A stretch of 10,336 nucleotides of DNA from Planktotalea sp. (lineage in GTDB: Bacteria > Pseudomonadota > Alphaproteobacteria > Rhodobacterales > Rhodobacteraceae), in the NCBI GenBank assembly GCA_024645145.1, contig JAHEGL010000013.1, positions 1-10,336 of the forward strand, in the 5' to 3' direction. Of the stretch, positions 1 through 6,528 are shown piece by piece. Both the position numbers and the translations under genes were made by a program. Numbering within the stretch: the stretch's first letter is position 1; the number at the start of each line of letters is the position of its first letter. Below the pieces are notes generated by a model, which saw only the letters and a program-made list of their open reading frames with translations, had not been told where the DNA came from and made no database searches.

Positions 1-39
1 CCTAACGATAGTGAACGAACGCCTAAAACGGAAACAGAT

Positions 40-387
40 ATGCCCAAAACCCGCCTCCTCACAGAATTCGGCCAAGGCGCATCCCTGCGCCGCCAAGACT
101 ACACCCAAGCTGCCCGCCGCGCGCTGCAAGACGCATTGTGGCATAACTCCATCAACCTCGCAGAGCTGTTTGGCAAAGACAAAGACGCAATGATCATTGA
201 CGTGGAAGTGGGCGTACAACAGCCCGACCAGCTCGATACAGAAACGCTCAAAGACATCTTCCCCTACGGTCAAATCAGCATCAACGCGACCAAAGGCGGT
301 CTCGATATCCCCCGCCCCGATGGCAACCCTACCGTCATCGCGACGGTGGCCATCAACGTGTCCCTTGATCTGGAGCCAGTAACATGA
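40..387 (+). CDS. Lin0512 family protein, divergent first paralogue
   Basis: 115 aa, function unknown. It resembles the small Lin0512 family (about 115 aa), known from Firmicutes, cyanobacteria, proteobacteria and plants, and it is clearly related to the next gene. Shared blocks are an N-terminal Gly-x-Gly followed by DYTxAAxRA (residues 20-28), GVQxPDxLDT (58-67), ATxGGL (83-88) and VIATxA (99-104). As I recall the family description, its hallmark is GxGxDxHG. Here that stretch reads GQGASLRR (11-18), so the Asp, His and last Gly are lost. No signal peptide or membrane segment is visible, so it is probably cytosolic. The start is supported by GGA seven bases upstream of ATG. The stop overlaps the next start as ATGA, implying translational coupling and perhaps a heteromeric complex. 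The family call is fairly sure; no biochemical role can be given. Confidence 0.8.
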   Translation: MPKTRLLTEFGQGASLRRQDYTQAARRALQDALWHNSINLAELFGKDKDAMIIDVEVGVQQPDQLDTETLKDIFPYGQISINATKGGLDIPRPDGNPTVIATVAINVSLDLEPVT

Positions 388-731
388 GCAATGATCAACG
401 CTTCATCATCGAAATGGGAACTGGCAATGACCAGTACGGAATGGATTATACCAAAGCCGCCGCCCGCGCGATTGAAGATGCAATTCGCCACTCTGCCATT
501 CCAATGCTCGCGGCCCGCGCAATCCCGCACACAGACATGCGCGTGCAAGTTACGATCGGGGTGCAGGAACCCGATAAACTCGATACAAAGGCACTCACAT
601 CCAAGCTTCCGCGCGGAACAACAACAGTGACGGCCACACATGGCGGCCTTAATGTGATCAATCCAGATACCGGCGACACGATTGTGATTGCAACAGCAGC
701 GGTTGAAGCCTTCTTGCCCAAACAAGATTAA
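384..731 (+). CDS. Lin0512 family protein, second paralogue
   Basis: 115 aa, function unknown, same family as the gene it overlaps by ATGA. This copy keeps more of the family motif: GTGNDQYG at residues 12-19 retains both N-terminal glycines, the Asp and the final Gly, with Tyr in place of His. DYTKAAARAIEDAIRH follows (21-36), then GVQEPDKLDT (59-68), ATHGGL (84-89) and DTIVIATAAVEAF (98-110). It is soluble, with no signal peptide. Identical length, gap-poor alignment and coupling to the first copy suggest an old tandem duplication whose products work together, perhaps as a mixed oligomer with one intact and one degenerate site (inference). The gene ends just before a hairpin-forming repeat at 732-778, which may mark the end of the transcript. 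Confidence 0.82.
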   Translation: MSNDQRFIIEMGTGNDQYGMDYTKAAARAIEDAIRHSAIPMLAARAIPHTDMRVQVTIGVQEPDKLDTKALTSKLPRGTTTVTATHGGLNVINPDTGDTIVIATAAVEAFLPKQD

Positions 732-778
732 CTTCATTTTTCCAAATAAACTTCGGGGGTTTGGGGGCTGGCCCCCAA
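732..778. repeat. Dispersed repeat/hairpin element, copy 1
   Basis: Positions 732-752 are identical (21 bases) to 9700-9720, and the similarity continues through a GGTTTGGGG stretch into a stem-loop. In this copy the stem is TTGGGGGC (761-768), loop TG, GCCCCCAA (771-778). It starts right after the second Lin0512 stop codon and ends 62 bases before the GntR start. There is no T-run after the hairpin, so it is not a classical intrinsic terminator in this orientation. It may be a REP-like element or an RNA-processing or stability signal. The repeat itself is certain from the sequence; its role is not. Confidence 0.75.
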
Positions 779-785
779 CCAACGC

Positions 786-821
786 TTGCTGCTAAACCAT
801 TGTGGTCATATAACTTGACCA
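786..821 (+). promoter_or_regulatory. Promoter with inverted-repeat operator for the GntR-SDR pair
   Basis: A sigma70-type promoter is visible: TTGCTG (786-791), 17 bases, TATAAC (809-814), giving a start near 820 and a leader of about 20 bases. A perfect inverted repeat, TGGTCA (803-808) and TGACCA (816-821), is spaced by seven bases that contain the -10 box. A dimer bound there would block RNA polymerase, so this is a good candidate operator, most simply for the GntR regulator encoded 20 bases downstream. Confidence 0.55.
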
Positions 822-840
822 ATCAGCAAGAAAGCCCTGC

Positions 841-1617
841 ATGCCGTTTCGTCCCGTCGAACCCGAGAAACTCTCAACCGCGGTTATTAGTCAGATCGAA
901 GACCTCATCCTGCGCGGTATTTTGCGCCCCGGCGAACGCTTGCCGTCCGAGCGTGAACTCTCGGATCGCCTAAGCGTCTCCCGGCCGTCCTTACGTGATG
1001 CGATTGCAAGCTTGCAAAACGATGGTCTTCTTACCAGCAAAGCCGGTGCAGGTGTGTTCGTCGCTGATGTGCTTGGCTCTGCCTTCTCCCCAGCGTTGAC
1101 CCGTCTGTTTGCAAGCCATGACGATGCGGTGTTCGACTACCTTTCGTTTCGCCGCGACATGGAAGGGCTGGCGGCTGAACGCGCCGCGAAGCTAGGCTCG
1201 CAAACCGATCTTGATGTGATCAATACGATTTTCAATAAAATGCAGAACGCGCATGAAAAGAATGCACCGGATGAGGAAGCGCAGCTTGATGCGGACTTTC
1301 ACCTCGCCATCATAGAGGCAAGCCATAACGTGATCATGCTCCATATGATGCGTTCGATGTATCAGCTCTTGCGCGAAGGTGTGTTTTACAATCGTCAGGT
1401 GATATTCAAGCAAAGCACCACCCGCGATGCGCTTTTACAGCAGCACGCCAAGATAAACACAGCGCTCCAAGCGCGCGACCCTCAAGCTGCGCGCGACGCT
1501 GTCGTTTCGCATCTCAACTTTGTTGAGGGGTCCTTGCGCGACGATGTAAAAGCGCAAGCAAATGAAGCAATCGCGCAGCAGCGCTATGAACACGAAAATG
1601 CAAGAGGTCGTAAATGA
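841..1617 (+). CDS. GntR family transcriptional regulator, FadR/FCD subfamily
   Basis: 258 aa, the usual length for FadR-subfamily regulators. An N-terminal winged helix-turn-helix (about 8-75) contains LRPGERLPSERELSDRLSVS (28-47), the classic GntR DNA-binding signature, and ends in the wing KAGAGVFV. The rest is a helical FCD ligand domain. Its expected metal ligands are visible: D150 and H154 in DADFHLAIIEASHN, H202 in QQHAKI and H224 in VSHLNF, so it probably binds a metal plus a small carboxylate-type effector. The ribosome site is weak (AAGAAAG). The gene overlaps the following dehydrogenase by ATGA, so the dehydrogenase substrate or its pathway is the likely signal. Family members of this kind control organic acid, sugar acid and lactate/glycolate catabolism; which one applies cannot be decided here. 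Confidence 0.93.
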   Translation: MPFRPVEPEKLSTAVISQIEDLILRGILRPGERLPSERELSDRLSVSRPSLRDAIASLQNDGLLTSKAGAGVFVADVLGSAFSPALTRLFASHDDAVFDYLSFRRDMEGLAAERAAKLGSQTDLDVINTIFNKMQNAHEKNAPDEEAQLDADFHLAIIEASHNVIMLHMMRSMYQLLREGVFYNRQVIFKQSTTRDALLQQHAKINTALQARDPQAARDAVVSHLNFVEGSLRDDVKAQANEAIAQQRYEHENARGRK

Positions 1618-2360
1618 AAGTAGCTCTCGTCACAGGTGCCGCGCGCGGTATTGGATTAGCAACGACGCACCAATTCCTTGCGAAGGGATGGCGCGTTGCA
1701 ATGGTCGATTGGGATGGTGATGAGCTCGCGCGCAGCGCCAAGAACCTCGAGAATGTGATAACGCTAGATTACGATATTTCACAAACTCAAGACGTGGCCC
1801 GCGTGGTTTCAAAAACCCTAGAAGGGTTCGGGCAGCTTGACGCGTTGGTCAACAATGCGGGCATCGCGGACTTTGGTCCGATTGAAAAGACTGATTTCGA
1901 GCGGTGGCGCAAGATCATGTCCATCAATCTGGATGGGACATTCTTGCTCTCCCAAGCTGCTACTGATGCGCTTAAGGTGAGCAAGGGCGCTATTGTGAAC
2001 ATCGGCTCCATCTCAGGTTTGCGCGCATCCACCTTGCGCGTGGCTTATGGTACGTCCAAAGCCGCCGTAATTCACCTGACCAAACAACAAGCCGCAGAGC
2101 TGGGCGAATATGGAATTCGTGCCAACTGCGTCTGCCCCGGCCCTGTGCGCACCAAGCTCGCGATGGCAGTACATACACAAGAGATCATCGACAGCTATCA
2201 CGACGCGATCCCGCTCAATCGCTACGGATCAGAAGATGAAATAGCCTCAGTCATCACCTTTCTCTGCTCGGAAGAGGCGTCATATGTCACGGGTCAAATT
2301 ATTGCGTCTGATGGCGGTTTTGAAAGCACTGGTGTAGGACTGCCCGCTTTGCGCACATAA
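1614..2360 (+). CDS. SDR family NAD(P)-dependent oxidoreductase
   Basis: 248 aa, a classical short-chain dehydrogenase. The Rossmann motif is TGAARGIG (7-14), with D32 ending beta-2, which favours NAD(H) over NADP(H). NNAG lies at 80-83, a structural Asn at N105, the catalytic Ser at S132 and the YxxxK pair at Y145/K149, followed by CPGPVRT (174-180) and the conserved DGG near the C-terminus (233-235). The Ser-Tyr spacing of 13 matches FabG-type enzymes. It is cytosolic and probably a tetramer, oxidising or reducing a hydroxyl/keto substrate that the sequence does not reveal. It is translationally coupled (ATGA) to the GntR regulator, so the two form one unit. The next gene runs convergently. 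The annotation as an SDR is secure; a specific name such as glucose or 3-hydroxyacyl dehydrogenase would be a guess. Confidence 0.94.
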   Translation: MKVALVTGAARGIGLATTHQFLAKGWRVAMVDWDGDELARSAKNLENVITLDYDISQTQDVARVVSKTLEGFGQLDALVNNAGIADFGPIEKTDFERWRKIMSINLDGTFLLSQAATDALKVSKGAIVNIGSISGLRASTLRVAYGTSKAAVIHLTKQQAAELGEYGIRANCVCPGPVRTKLAMAVHTQEIIDSYHDAIPLNRYGSEDEIASVITFLCSEEASYVTGQIIASDGGFESTGVGLPALRT

Positions 2361-2392
2361 AAGCGTTGGCACAGCACAACGCTCAAGCGCGC

Positions 2393-2866
2393 TTAGCCCC
2401 CAAGTTGCGGCTTCATCGCCTGAAAGATGACCGCAGTCGCGACATTAGCTAGGTTCAGTGAACGCACTTTTTCACTGAGCATTGGCAGATGAAAGACGCG
2501 GTCTTCCATCCCGTCTAAAAGGGATCGTGGCAAACCGGCAGATTCACAGCCGAACACAAGATAGCCATCTAGATCGTATTCCGGCTCGTAGAGGCTTTGC
2601 TGCCCGTGTTCTTCAAAGAAATAAAGCGCATCACGCTCAGGTTTGCGGATCTCAAGGAAATCGTCCCAACTCTCATATTGGGTCAGGTTCACGTGCTTCC
2701 AATAGTCTGTACCCGCGCGGCGCACGGATTTTTCATCTAATGAAAAACCCAGTGGTTTGATCAGGATAAGTTCCAAATTCAGCGCCACACAGGTCCGTCC
2801 AATCGCGCCTGTGTTCCAAGGAATTTCAGGCGTAACGAGCTCAATTTTCATACGTGGCAGAGACAT
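2393..2866 (-). CDS. trmL: tRNA (cytidine(34)-2'-O)-methyltransferase, SPOUT family
   Basis: 157 aa from this start, matching the TrmL family (about 155 aa). It methylates the ribose 2'-OH of the wobble base (C34/U34) of tRNA-Leu isoacceptors using S-adenosylmethionine. The family motifs are in order: PEIPWNTGAIGRT (13-25), RRAGTDYW (49-56), FGCESAGLP (105-113) and the C-terminal trefoil-knot segment PMLSEKVRSLNLANVATAV (128-146), which binds SAM. Like TrmL it is a minimal SPOUT domain without an extra RNA-binding domain. Three starts are possible: GTG 2872, ATG 2866 and ATG 2851. Homology begins at 2851 (MKIELVTPEIP), but only 2866 has a purine-rich stretch (GAAAG) at normal spacing. It lies downstream of the alcohol dehydrogenase on the same strand, with a 175-base gap from this start, so it probably has its own promoter. 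Confidence 0.92.
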   Translation of the reverse strand: MSLPRMKIELVTPEIPWNTGAIGRTCVALNLELILIKPLGFSLDEKSVRRAGTDYWKHVNLTQYESWDDFLEIRKPERDALYFFEEHGQQSLYEPEYDLDGYLVFGCESAGLPRSLLDGMEDRVFHLPMLSEKVRSLNLANVATAVIFQAMKPQLGG

Positions 2867-3041
2867 AGGCACAGGCTTTCAAGTCGATGCGCTGATCTGC
2901 GCGAACGCGTTACCGATACCTAGCTCAGGGTCTAATCGCAATAACCCCTCGGCAGGCACCACAAGTGACCGTTTGGGACTGTTCTATGCGTCTTCTTGCA
3001 GCGCAGCGATGGCGAATTCTATATTTTCACCCAAGCGCGCT

Positions 3042-4148
3042 TTAGTCCATCGGGGGCATTAACACAAAGTTGCCAACATGGGCCTTTTTCAGAAACTCCC
3101 GCTGTGCTTCAGCGATTTTCTCAAGCGGAAAGACCTTCGCAAGCAAAGGACGGATTTCACCGCGTTCGATATATGAAATAAGATTTGGAAAGACCGGCGC
3201 ATCCCACGCGGTAGTTCCAATCAATGTAATGTCTTTGAGATACATGTCTCGCATATCAAGGCTAACGATCGGGCCAGCAATCGCGCCAGACGACACCAAC
3301 CGACCACCTCGCTTCAATACCTTCAGCATATTAGGAAAGCCGTCCCCCGCCACATTATCGACCACCACGTCGACCGCCATTTCGCCCAACTCACCCACCA
3401 AGTCAGCCCCCCGATCAAGGATGATGTCCGCGCCAAGTTGTCTAAGCGAATCAGCCTTGCTCGCGCTTGTGATAGCAGCCACACGGGCGCCGCGGCGCTT
3501 CGTCAGTTGAACAGTCGCGGATCCGACACCACCCGATGCGCCCGCTACCAGCACAAGATTGCCCGATCTCACATTTGCCCGATGGAGCATGTTTTCAGTC
3601 GTTCCATAGGCGCATGGAATAGTCGCTAGTTCAGCATCAGACCAATCACAGTCTACTACAAAAACCTCGCTTGCAGGCACCTTGACGTATTGCGCGAAGG
3701 CCCCGTTGAAGTCTGAAGCCATCCAGATGCATTGCATGTCATCAAAACCATTGGGCCGCATGCAGGCACGTACAAGTACGCGTTTTCCGATAAGGGCAGC
3801 GTCAGCATCATCCGTGGCCTGAACGACTTGCCCGCAACAATCTGTACCTTGGATCAAAGAAAACGGGGTCGCATCGCTCCATCCGCCGTCACCTTTTTGA
3901 TCGGCTTCAACGTCCTGTTCTTGAGCAGCCGCATTTGTATCCGTTGTAACACTTGAGGAATACCAACCCAGTCTGGTATTGATTTCGGTATTGTTTACAC
4001 CTGCCGCCAAGACGCGGATCAAAACTTCGCCTTGTTCCGGAACAGGGGTTGGAACCTCGCGATATTCAAGCTTGCCATACCCACCATTGCCTGTCGTTTC
4101 GACGGCCATCATTGTTTCTTTTAAGTTGAAAGTATTATGACGTGTCAT
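3042..4148 (-). CDS. Zinc-independent alcohol dehydrogenase / quinone oxidoreductase-like MDR protein
   Basis: 368 aa, medium-chain dehydrogenase/reductase superfamily. It has a GroES-like N-terminal half (about 15-165) with the family segment AAGVNNTEINTRLGWYSS (48-65), GTDCCGQVV (101-109) and an acidic, low-complexity insert (69-92). The Rossmann domain follows with the cofactor loop AGASGGVG (202-209) and a C-terminal substrate segment. No GHE motif or four-cysteine zinc lobe is present, so it belongs with the NADPH quinone oxidoreductase-like branch. The substrate is unknown. Start choice: ATG 4148 has AAGGG six bases upstream. ATG 4112, where similarity to relatives begins (MMAVETTGNGGY), has only a weak AAAGAAA. 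The 12-residue extension is therefore plausible but unproven. It is transcribed divergently from the PIG-L gene across a 344-base gap. Confidence 0.88.
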   Translation of the reverse strand: MTRHNTFNLKETMMAVETTGNGGYGKLEYREVPTPVPEQGEVLIRVLAAGVNNTEINTRLGWYSSSVTTDTNAAAQEQDVEADQKGDGGWSDATPFSLIQGTDCCGQVVQATDDADAALIGKRVLVRACMRPNGFDDMQCIWMASDFNGAFAQYVKVPASEVFVVDCDWSDAELATIPCAYGTTENMLHRANVRSGNLVLVAGASGGVGSATVQLTKRRGARVAAITSASKADSLRQLGADIILDRGADLVGELGEMAVDVVVDNVAGDGFPNMLKVLKRGGRLVSSGAIAGPIVSLDMRDMYLKDITLIGTTAWDAPVFPNLISYIERGEIRPLLAKVFPLEKIAEAQREFLKKAHVGNFVLMPPMD

Positions 4149-4492
4149 TCGCTGGCCCTTTGGTCACATTTGAGTTTTCGGATGTGTCAGACCTGCACGC
4201 ACAACCCAAGCATCGAAATGCAGTCTATCATATCTGCGAACATGTTTTTTTGTCTTTTCAAGAAAGATCCTTACCGCTCGAGGCGTCTCTCGTAGTTAAG
4301 ATAAATCCCTCATTCGGACACCGAGCGGTATTAAGGTGAATAGAATGCATCGTCAGTCTTTGGTTTAAAAACGAGAGCAATTCGCAAACACCCATCAAAA
4401 CACCGCACCTAAGGCGCGAATAACCCTACCTAGGATTGAATGAACATCCATATTGGTCCACCGTCTGAGTCTACTAGTGATAAAGGCACGTT
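4149..4492. other. Divergent intergenic region with a 9-bp inverted repeat
   Basis: 344 bases between divergent genes, more AT-rich than its surroundings, with no convincing ORF. It must hold promoters for both the dehydrogenase (-) and the PIG-L gene (+), but no strong -35/-10 pair stands out. Structure is visible: TACCGCTCG (4272-4280) and CGAGCGGTA (4322-4330) are perfect inverted repeats 41 bases apart. The outer bases CCT and AGG also pair if two T residues bulge out. AAGG at 4483-4486 is a good ribosome site for the ATG at 4493. Confidence 0.6.
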
Positions 4493-4792
4493 ATGCCCAC
4501 CCTGCTTCAAAACGGCGTCATGACAATCGTGGCCCATACCGATGACGATTTGCTCTTCATGAATCCGGACATCGCGACCTCTATCGCAGAGGGGAATGTC
4601 GCAACGACGGTGTTCGTGACTGCTGGCGATGCTGGTTTAGACCATTGGTACTGGCAAACCCGTGAAGAAGGGATCAAAGCCGCCTATGCCCTGATGGCGG
4701 GGGAAGACGACTGGGTCTAAGCAGTCGTGCCCTTAGTTCAAAACGGCGTTTAATATAATATCGCCTCCTCGTTCTTAGAGAGCGCGCCGGAG

Positions 4793-5983
4793 GTGCGGCT
4801 TTACTTTATGCGCATCCCTGATGGGGGTGGGTTCATTGACGATCCACTTGATTTTGAAACGCTCGCACGGCTTGAGGACGGATCACGTTTGTCGGCCGAC
4901 ACAGTCGACGAACAAGCAACCTATTTACGCGCCGATATCGTCAACATTCTCGCGGGCCTGATGGAGGCACATGATCCCTCAGCGTTTCGCCTGCAAGTCG
5001 CCGAAGGGGATGGCGCAGATGGTGAGCACACGGATCACATTCACACCACTGAATTCGCGCTCGAAGCGATGGATGAGTTCAGCGGTGAAGACTACAGCGT
5101 CACGCATTATGTGAATTACCAGACAGACAGCTTTGCGCCAAATCTCACGGCGGAAGAAGCGGCGTTCTCGCTCGAAGTGATGCAAGCTTATGCCCAGTTT
5201 GATCCGGGTGTTTCTGATACGGACGGGAATTTGCTCCCGATCTATGTAGCATGGACGATGCGCCAATATGTGGACGAGACTTACATCGTTTCAGATACTG
5301 ATCCAGAGACAGTGGCGACAAGTACCTTCACCCTTGGTGAAGATCCCGACAACTTCTATTTTGAAATTGATGCGGACACAGGCGAGATTACAACGAAGGA
5401 TTGGTTCTCTCCGGATCGCACAGACGCTTGGGATCAGGATGAAGATTTCATTTACAATGTCACACGCATAGCAACGCCTACGGATGGCAGCCCTGCGACA
5501 TCAGAGCTGATACGATACGACACCGACGCTGAAGGCGTTCTGAACATTCTAGACGACAACGCCCCGACGGATGAAACAGACGTAGAGGATGATCCAGTCG
5601 AGGACGAAAGCGATCCGACCGATCCTGATGGCGATGATCCCGTGGCGACTGTCACCTATGAAATGTCTGGTGCCGACGCGTTCTTGTTCGAAATGAACAG
5701 CGCAAGCGGGAAGGTCAGCACAAAAGATTGGTTCGTGCCTGACTTTAGCGACGCGTGGGATCAGGGCGAGAACAACATTTACGAAATCACACGGACAGGC
5801 ACAGATGAAGACGGCGAGGTCGCTTCACGCGAATTCATCAGCTATCAAGTCTCGCGGTTTGATGATCTGACGTTGTTGTCCGTCGTGGACGATATTTTGC
5901 TGCCTTTGATGAACAGCGATGCCCTTGAAGATGAGGAAGCAGTTGTCGAGGCAGATGACACAGCAGAAATGTTGGATGCTTAA
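4793..5983 (+). CDS. C-terminal ORF of the interrupted PIG-L gene
   Basis: 396 codons open from GTG 4793; an in-frame ATG is at 4808. It would be called as a separate gene by an ORF finder, but both starts lie inside the deacetylase domain, in the strand before RIPDGGG. The 4793 GTG has GGAG ending directly beside it, which is too close to be a normal ribosome site. The piece contains the second half of the PIG-L domain (1-165) with the HTDHIH metal motif (79-84), repeat 1 (174-243), a linker very rich in Asp and Glu (254-283), repeat 2 (284-353) and an acidic tail. The product would be strongly acidic and lack the AHTDDD ligands, so it should be catalytically dead. It is best treated as the remnant of the larger gene; the open frame and normal codon use suggest the break is recent. 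Confidence 0.4.
   Translation: MRLYFMRIPDGGGFIDDPLDFETLARLEDGSRLSADTVDEQATYLRADIVNILAGLMEAHDPSAFRLQVAEGDGADGEHTDHIHTTEFALEAMDEFSGEDYSVTHYVNYQTDSFAPNLTAEEAAFSLEVMQAYAQFDPGVSDTDGNLLPIYVAWTMRQYVDETYIVSDTDPETVATSTFTLGEDPDNFYFEIDADTGEITTKDWFSPDRTDAWDQDEDFIYNVTRIATPTDGSPATSELIRYDTDAEGVLNILDDNAPTDETDVEDDPVEDESDPTDPDGDDPVATVTYEMSGADAFLFEMNSASGKVSTKDWFVPDFSDAWDQGENNIYEITRTGTDEDGEVASREFISYQVSRFDDLTLLSVVDDILLPLMNSDALEDEEAVVEADDTAEMLDA
5312..5521 (+). repeat. Cadherin-like protein repeat 1 (in PIG-L gene)
   Basis: About 70 codons (VATSTF to RYD), aligning almost without gaps to the repeat at 5642-5851. Shared pattern: VATxT, then FxFE(I/M), a T/S-G-(E/K)-(I/V) turn, KDWFxPD, DAWDQ, then IYxxTR. The FxID..TG.I pattern is typical of cadherin-like beta-sandwich repeats in large bacterial surface proteins. 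Confidence 0.7.
5642..5851 (+). repeat. Cadherin-like protein repeat 2 (in PIG-L gene)
   Basis: Second 70-codon copy, 120 bases after the first and joined by an Asp-rich linker. The landmarks are the same: FEMNSASGKV, KDWFVPD, DAWDQ and IYEITR. It diverges enough from copy 1 to show that the duplication is old. Confidence 0.7.
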
Positions 5984-6010
5984 GCGTTTCTAAAATATTG
6001 GGGTAAGTCT

Positions 6011-6088
6011 ATGGACTTCGTTTTACAGCTTGATGCCTTTTTTCACCAAACAGCATCGACTAGCGACATAGAAAGAAGCCACAAATGA
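6011..6088 (+). CDS. Possible 25-codon upstream ORF before the VOC gene
   Basis: ATG at 6011 opens 25 codons (MDFVLQLDAFFHQT...) ending in a TGA that overlaps the VOC start as ATGA. A poor purine stretch (GGGGTAAG) precedes it. The overlap geometry would allow translational coupling, but such a short ORF can arise by chance and I do not recognise the peptide. Confidence 0.2.
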   Translation: MDFVLQLDAFFHQTASTSDIERSHK

Positions 6089-6507
6089 CCGCTGCCTGTT
6101 ATGCATCTCTTGTACCTGAACTGTCATGTTCGGATTTTCAAACCAGTTTAGCATTTTATACAGACAAACTCGGCTTCGAAGTTATGCATGGACGCCCTGA
6201 AAACGGGTTTGCTTATATCGCACTAGGAAAAGCGCAAATCATGCTTGAACAAAGCAACGGGTTTTGGAGTACAGGCGAACTACAAAAGCCTTTCGGGCGC
6301 GGCATCAATTTCCAAATTCTAGTCAATGATGTCGAACAGCTATACGAGCGCGTTGTAAGTCAGAGCATTCCAATTTTCGCAAACTTAGAAACATCATGGT
6401 ATAGAATTGATCAGAGTGAACATGGTCAGCGTGAATTTTTATTGCAGGATCCAGATGGATATCTTTTAAGATTCAGCGAAGATATTGGCGATAGGCCAAT
6501 AAGTTAG
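6085..6507 (+). CDS. Bleomycin resistance-type VOC family protein
   Basis: 140 aa, a vicinal oxygen chelate fold with two beta-alpha-beta-beta-beta modules (about 6-56 and 73-132). Family landmarks are PELSCSDFQTSLAFY (11-25), KLGFEV (28-33), a central PFGRGINFQI (69-78), WYR (105-107) and the terminal QDPDGYLLRF (121-130). This matches Ble-type proteins, which protect by binding the glycopeptide drug as a dimer rather than by catalysis; other members are dioxygenases or isomerases. Metal ligands of the glyoxalase type are not evident, which fits binding rather than catalysis. Codon use is more AT-rich than in the neighbours (many TTA, AAA, ATA), suggesting acquisition by transfer. A weak ribosome site (AAAGAAG) precedes ATG 6085. 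It ends 21 bases from the convergent ArsR gene. Confidence 0.87.
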   Translation: MTAACYASLVPELSCSDFQTSLAFYTDKLGFEVMHGRPENGFAYIALGKAQIMLEQSNGFWSTGELQKPFGRGINFQILVNDVEQLYERVVSQSIPIFANLETSWYRIDQSEHGQREFLLQDPDGYLLRFSEDIGDRPIS

Positions 6508-6528
6508 ACTTCAAATCTAAAAAAGTTG

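Larger units (their letters stand above)
4493..5983 (+). pseudogene. PIG-L family deacetylase with cadherin-like repeats, interrupted by two in-frame TAA codons
   Basis: One reading frame of 497 codons, broken only by TAA at 4718-4720 and 4751-4753. PIG-L enzymes are zinc-dependent N-deacetylases acting on amino-sugar or related substrates. The first metal motif is AHTDDD (residues 14-19, canonical AHPDD) in the N-terminal piece; the second, HTDHIH (5027-5044), is in the C-terminal piece. Between and after the stops the same frame reads AVVPLVQNGV, then YNIASSFLESAPEVRLYF, joining smoothly into the domain, so no frameshift has occurred. Neither piece alone holds the full active site. Downstream are an Asp-rich linker and two 70-residue repeats. 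The start at 4493 has AAGG at good spacing and an in-frame stop at 4481, so the N-terminus is complete; no signal peptide is evident. Recent inactivation is the simplest reading; readthrough or a sequencing error is possible. Confidence 0.8.

Noticed and set aside
270..782. 170-codon ORF on the - strand
   Set aside because: It is antisense to both Lin0512 genes, Cys/Arg-rich and without family resemblance, while the + strand frames are conserved.
2362..2383. Hairpin AGCGTTG/CAACGCT between the convergent SDR and trmL genes
   Set aside because: The 7-bp stem has an 8-base loop and no T-run on either side, so it cannot be supported as a terminator.
2882..3041. Possible coding remnant on the - strand between the dehydrogenase and trmL genes (a frame ending NIEFAIAALQEDA)
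   Set aside because: The frame has a stop shortly upstream and no start codon; the peptide matches nothing I recognise, so chance is likely.
4741..4792. Frameshift as the cause of the split PIG-L gene
   Set aside because: Both pieces and the sequence between the stops are in the same frame and read as continuous domain sequence, so only nonsense codons separate them.
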